Assembly (NCBI GenBank): GCA_003455555.1
Contig: DMQX01000043.1
Coordinates: 1 to 8,327, forward strand
Direction of reading: 5' to 3'
Length of the DNA stretch: 8,327 bases
Source: Candidatus Tayloriibacteriota bacterium
Lineage (GTDB): Bacteria > Patescibacteriota > Minisyncoccia > Phycocordibacterales > UBA11359
Below the pieces are notes generated by a model that was not told the DNA's origin, did not search any database, and worked only from the letters and a program-made list of their open reading frames with translations. Shown piece after piece: positions 6,184 to 8,327 of this stretch. The translations under genes and the position numbers were made by a program. Each line of letters begins with the position of its first letter. Positions within the stretch are counted from its first letter, which is position 1.

Positions 6184-6717
6184 ATGGTAAAAATCCTCCA
6201 AAAGGAAAGCCAGCTTTTGCGAAAAATCGCCGAACCAGTAGACCTGACGACGATCAATACCGCTGCCTTCAAAAAGATCCTGGAGGATATGCATACGGCC
6301 ATGCTCAGTCAAGATGATGCAGTAGCAGTTGCGGCCCCCCAAATAGGCATATCTATGAGAATGTTTGCTATTTCTGGGCGAATATATGATAACTTTGAGA
6401 AAAAAGAGTATCCTCACCCCGACCTTTTTTTCATCAATCCCGAAATCACCAAACTTTCAAAAGATAAAAAAATAATGACCGAAGGCTGTCTGTCAGTGCG
6501 ATACCTGTATGGCAAGATCCGCCGTGCCTCACGCGCAACCATTGTTGCGCACGACGAAAAAGGCCAAAAAGTTGAGCGTGGTTCATCGGGGCTCCTGGCG
6601 CAAATCTTCCAGCACGAAGTCGACCACCTCAACGGTGTCCTGTTCACAGATACAGCCAAAGACCTGCAAGACATTCCTCCTGAAAAGCAAAGAAAAAATA
6701 AAATCGCCTATGAATAA
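6184..6717 (+). CDS. def: Peptide deformylase
   Basis: Metal-dependent hydrolase that removes the N-formyl group from nascent proteins at the ribosome. The 177 residues fit the family. Motif 2 EGCLS (100-104, metal ligand Cys102) and motif 3 HEVDH (144-148, metal ligands His144 and His148, catalytic Glu145) are intact. Motif 1 reads AVAVAAPQ (46-53): Gln53 is kept, but both usual glycines of G-x-G-x-A-A-x-Q are alanine. A short extra segment (RIYDNFEKKEYPHP, 66-79) precedes the central strands. The ATG at 6184 is chosen because it lies at the predicted transcript start and gives the family N-terminus; the TTG at 6178 lies just behind the -10 box. It overlaps fmt by 8 nt, which suggests translational coupling of deformylation and formylation genes. 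Confidence 0.96.
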   Translation: MVKILQKESQLLRKIAEPVDLTTINTAAFKKILEDMHTAMLSQDDAVAVAAPQIGISMRMFAISGRIYDNFEKKEYPHPDLFFINPEITKLSKDKKIMTEGCLSVRYLYGKIRRASRATIVAHDEKGQKVERGSSGLLAQIFQHEVDHLNGVLFTDTAKDLQDIPPEKQRKNKIAYE

Positions 6718-7618
6718 AAACGGCGTAAAAAAGATTGCTTTTTTTGGCACGCCACAATTCGCGGTGACGATCCTTGAAGAATTAAAGCGGGCTGATATTT
6801 TACCGACCCTAGTAATAACAGCACCGGACAAACCGCAAGGCCGAGGAATGATCATGACTGCCCCACCGGTAAAAGTTTGGGCGCAGGAAAATAATATTAA
6901 AGTGATACAGCCTGCCAGCCTAAAAAAATCGGATACTAGCGACGTGCAATTCGAGACAAGTTTAAAGGAACCTTGGGACCTCTTTATTGTCGCGGCCTAC
7001 GGCAAGATAATTCCGGAAAATATTTTAGAAATCCCAAAAAACAAAACACTCAACGTTCACCCTTCACTATTACCAAAATTCCGCGGCCCTTCACCAATCG
7101 AGTCTGCGATTCTCGCCGACGATAAAGAAATTGGTGTAAGTATCATGCGCTTGGATAAGGAAATGGATCACGGTCCGATTGTCGTGCAGGAAAAAATTCC
7201 GACAGAAAAGATTGAGAAAGGTGCGGCCGATGCAGCTGTGTGGTCAATTCCCGCAACAGAACTCGAGGATATTGCTGCACACTTCGGTGGCGAACTTTTG
7301 GCTAAAATTATTCCTGATTGGATTGCCGGCAAAATTATAGAAAAAGAACAAGATCATGCTGCGGCAACTTATTCCAAAAAGATCGCAAAGGCTGACGGCC
7401 TGATCGAACTCGAAGCGGATCCCTACTCAAACTATCTAAAATTCTGCGCATACTCGGGCTGGCCGGGCACATATTTTTTCAAAGAACATACCGGAAAAAA
7501 AATCCGCGTCAGCATAAAGAAAGCCGCCCTGGTGGACGGCCAACTTATAATTCAAACTGTCGTGCCTGAAGGACGAGCGGAAATGAGTTATTTAGATTTT
7601 CTGCGAGGAATAAAGTAG
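6710..7618 (+). CDS. fmt: Methionyl-tRNA formyltransferase
   Basis: Transfers a formyl group from 10-formyl-tetrahydrofolate to initiator Met-tRNA. The 302-residue protein has the N-terminal Rossmann-like domain (about 7-205) starting KKIAFFGTPQFA, the DKPQGRG loop (40-46), the NVHPSLLPKFRG folate/catalytic motif with Asn115 and His117, and MDHGPI (152-157) with Asp153. These match the E. coli Asn106, His108 and Asp144 triad. The C-terminal OB-like domain (about 215-302) is compact and ends MSYLDFLRG. The ATG at 6710 lies inside the def 3' end (shared ATGAATAA); no separate SD is evident, so coupling to def translation is likely. The frame is open upstream, but that part is a shadow of def. 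Its 3' end overlaps hpf on the other strand. Confidence 0.96.
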   Translation: MNKNGVKKIAFFGTPQFAVTILEELKRADILPTLVITAPDKPQGRGMIMTAPPVKVWAQENNIKVIQPASLKKSDTSDVQFETSLKEPWDLFIVAAYGKIIPENILEIPKNKTLNVHPSLLPKFRGPSPIESAILADDKEIGVSIMRLDKEMDHGPIVVQEKIPTEKIEKGAADAAVWSIPATELEDIAAHFGGELLAKIIPDWIAGKIIEKEQDHAAATYSKKIAKADGLIELEADPYSNYLKFCAYSGWPGTYFFKEHTGKKIRVSIKKAALVDGQLIIQTVVPEGRAEMSYLDFLRGIK

Positions 7619-7977
7619 GAGCCAAATTGTTGAAAAAGCTGTTTAGCCTTGGCCGCACCTCGACGGACCACATCCCGCCTTTTCACATTTTGCTTCTTCA
7701 GCTCTCCCAGGATCTCATCCTTGACCTGATCGATAGCTGTATACAGATCATCGTGCTCAGCCGCTGCGAACAAACGCTTGTTGGGCAAGAAAATATTTAT
7801 TTGCGCCTTAAATCCCTGGCCTTTACGATGTTTATTGTCTTTTTCGATCTCAACTTCAACCAATGTCTCAGGAGGGGTATCTTTAAGGAGTCGTTCAATA
7901 GTGACAAGCTTCTTTTCAATATAGGTTGATATTGAGTCGGTTAACTCTATACCATGGGTCGTTGTACGAATATTCAT
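7588..7977 (-). CDS. hpf: Ribosome hibernation promoting factor, short HPF/RaiA (YfiA) type
   Basis: Small protein that binds the decoding and mRNA channel of the 30S subunit and keeps idle ribosomes inactive. The 129 residues show the family's beta-alpha-beta-beta-beta-alpha pattern: MNIRTTTHGIELTDSI (1-16), a helix rich in Lys and Glu to about 31, VEVEIEKDN (40-48), GFKAQINIFLPN (55-66), LFAAAEHDDLYTAIDQV (69-85). The C-terminal tail (about 98-129) is very basic (KRRDVVRRGAAKAK and PRRKSK) and lacks the dimerising domain of long HPF. It is convergent with fmt, and its last 31 bases are antisense to the fmt 3' end. No Shine-Dalgarno sequence precedes the ATG. It lies 88 bp downstream of the DUF167 gene. 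Confidence 0.92.
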   Translation of the reverse strand: MNIRTTTHGIELTDSISTYIEKKLVTIERLLKDTPPETLVEVEIEKDNKHRKGQGFKAQINIFLPNKRLFAAAEHDDLYTAIDQVKDEILGELKKQNVKRRDVVRRGAAKAKQLFQQFGSYFIPRRKSK

Positions 7978-7983
7978 GCGAAT

Positions 7984-8000
7984 TCATTAATTATTAATGA
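7984..8000 (-). promoter_or_regulatory. Perfect palindrome upstream of hpf, operator candidate
   Basis: Eight-bp perfect arms TCATTAAT and ATTAATGA meet around a single T, ending 6 bp from the hpf start codon. It encloses the AATAAT -10 candidate of the proximal promoter. AT-rich palindromes arise easily by chance, so the regulatory role is inferred from position only. Confidence 0.4.
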
Positions 8001-8017
8001 CCGTGAATTGCCTTCAA
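7990..8017 (-). promoter_or_regulatory. Proximal hpf promoter candidate
   Basis: TTGAAG (8012-8017) and AATAAT (7990-7995) on the minus strand, with a 16-bp spacer. The -10 ends 12 nt before the ATG, predicting a 6-nt leader, the same geometry as the mreB promoter. Confidence 0.4.
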
Positions 8018-8029
8018 ATCTACTACATT

Positions 8030-8058
8030 AGTATACCGAATTTGCGGTGACTTTGTTA
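8030..8058 (-). promoter_or_regulatory. Distal hpf promoter candidate
   Basis: TATACT (8030-8035) is a good -10 on the minus strand, but the -35 17 bp upstream is TAACAA (8053-8058), which is weak. It would give a leader of about 46 nt that contains the palindrome and no SD. It is an alternative or addition to the proximal promoter. Confidence 0.3.
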
Positions 8059-8065
8059 CATAAAA

Positions 8066-8287
8066 TTACACATCAACACTTAATAGTTTGCTTGGCGAAT
8101 GATGACCGTTGATGATCCGGACCTGCTTGGGCAAGACGTTGTATTGCTTAGCGATAATCTCAAGAATGCGCTTGTTGGCCAGGTTCTGCTTGGCTTTCTC
8201 ATGCACAAAAATTTTAAAGTAGTTTGGTTTTTCTACTATGACTTCCTCTTTTTTTGAACCGGAGATCACCCGCACTTTGACATACAT
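8066..8287 (-). CDS. DUF167 / YggU family protein
   Basis: A 73-residue member of the DUF167 (YggU) family, small alpha/beta proteins of unknown function. Seen: the N-terminal VRVISGSKKEEV (5-16) matching the family's R-V-x-P-G-S-K-K, then the K-A-x-x-x-LAN element (31-38), a helix ILEIIAKQYNV (41-51) matching the LA-x-x-FGV segment, and QVRIINGHHSPSKLLSV (55-71) matching the family's V-x-I-x-x-G-x-x-S-x-x-K. The gene is complete: ATG at 8285-8287, stop TAA at 8066-8068. No SD is seen. Transcription could continue into hpf, as no terminator is visible in the 88-bp gap. Confidence 0.88.
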   Translation of the reverse strand: MYVKVRVISGSKKEEVIVEKPNYFKIFVHEKAKQNLANKRILEIIAKQYNVLPKQVRIINGHHSPSKLLSVDV

Positions 8288-8293
8288 AAGTTC

Positions 8294-8304
8294 ATCGTAT
8301 CATA
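8294..8304 (-). promoter_or_regulatory. -10 candidates for the DUF167 gene
   Basis: On the minus strand TACGAT (8294-8299) lies exactly 6 nt before the ATG, the same leaderless geometry as def. TATGAT (8299-8304) overlaps it and would give a leader of about 5 nt. No -35-like hexamer is recognisable in the bases left before the window ends. Confidence 0.35.
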
Positions 8305-8327
8305 CGCTGCCCATTTCCGTACCCCTT

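Noticed and set aside
6509..6709. 67-residue extension of Fmt into def
   Set aside because: It is an open shadow frame of def; homologues begin at the KKIAFFGTP strand just after the ATG at 6710.

Overview
The window looks like chromosomal DNA from a streamlined bacterium with the standard genetic code, most likely a Patescibacteria/CPR lineage such as Parcubacteria. That assignment is inference. It rests on the compact genes, a very short delta'-like clamp-loader subunit, a PriA without recognisable helicase motifs, an HTH-MurA fusion and several start codons with no Shine-Dalgarno sequence. No mobile element, CRISPR array, tRNA or rRNA was seen.

Left part (1-2008), all on the minus strand: a small orphan gene (1703-2008) with its own strong terminator, then mreB (561-1574) with its own promoter, then a delta' (holB-like) gene that runs off the left edge. 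Centre (2111-4126): a plus-strand gene encoding an XRE-type helix-turn-helix fused to MurA. It is driven by a promoter whose spacer and -10 box form a perfect 9+4+9 inverted repeat, which suggests an autoregulated cell-wall enzyme. A second minus-strand orphan gene (3749-4126), with its own promoter, ribosome binding site and terminator, follows. Right part (4232-7618): priA, def and fmt on the plus strand, the gene order also found in Firmicutes. It couples replication restart to formyl-methionine handling. def has its own near-consensus promoter placed so that the mRNA would be leaderless, and def and fmt overlap by 8 nt. Right end, minus strand: a YggU/DUF167 gene and a short ribosome hibernation factor (hpf/raiA) whose 3' end overlaps that of fmt by 31 bp.

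The core genes belong to cell shape and wall synthesis (MreB, MurA), replication (delta', PriA) and translation (Def, Fmt, HPF). The points most worth following are the HTH-MurA fusion with its palindromic promoter, the apparently helicase-dead PriA that keeps its zinc sites, and a contrast in start signals: core genes use leaderless or very short leaders, while the two orphan genes have clear SD sequences and terminators.
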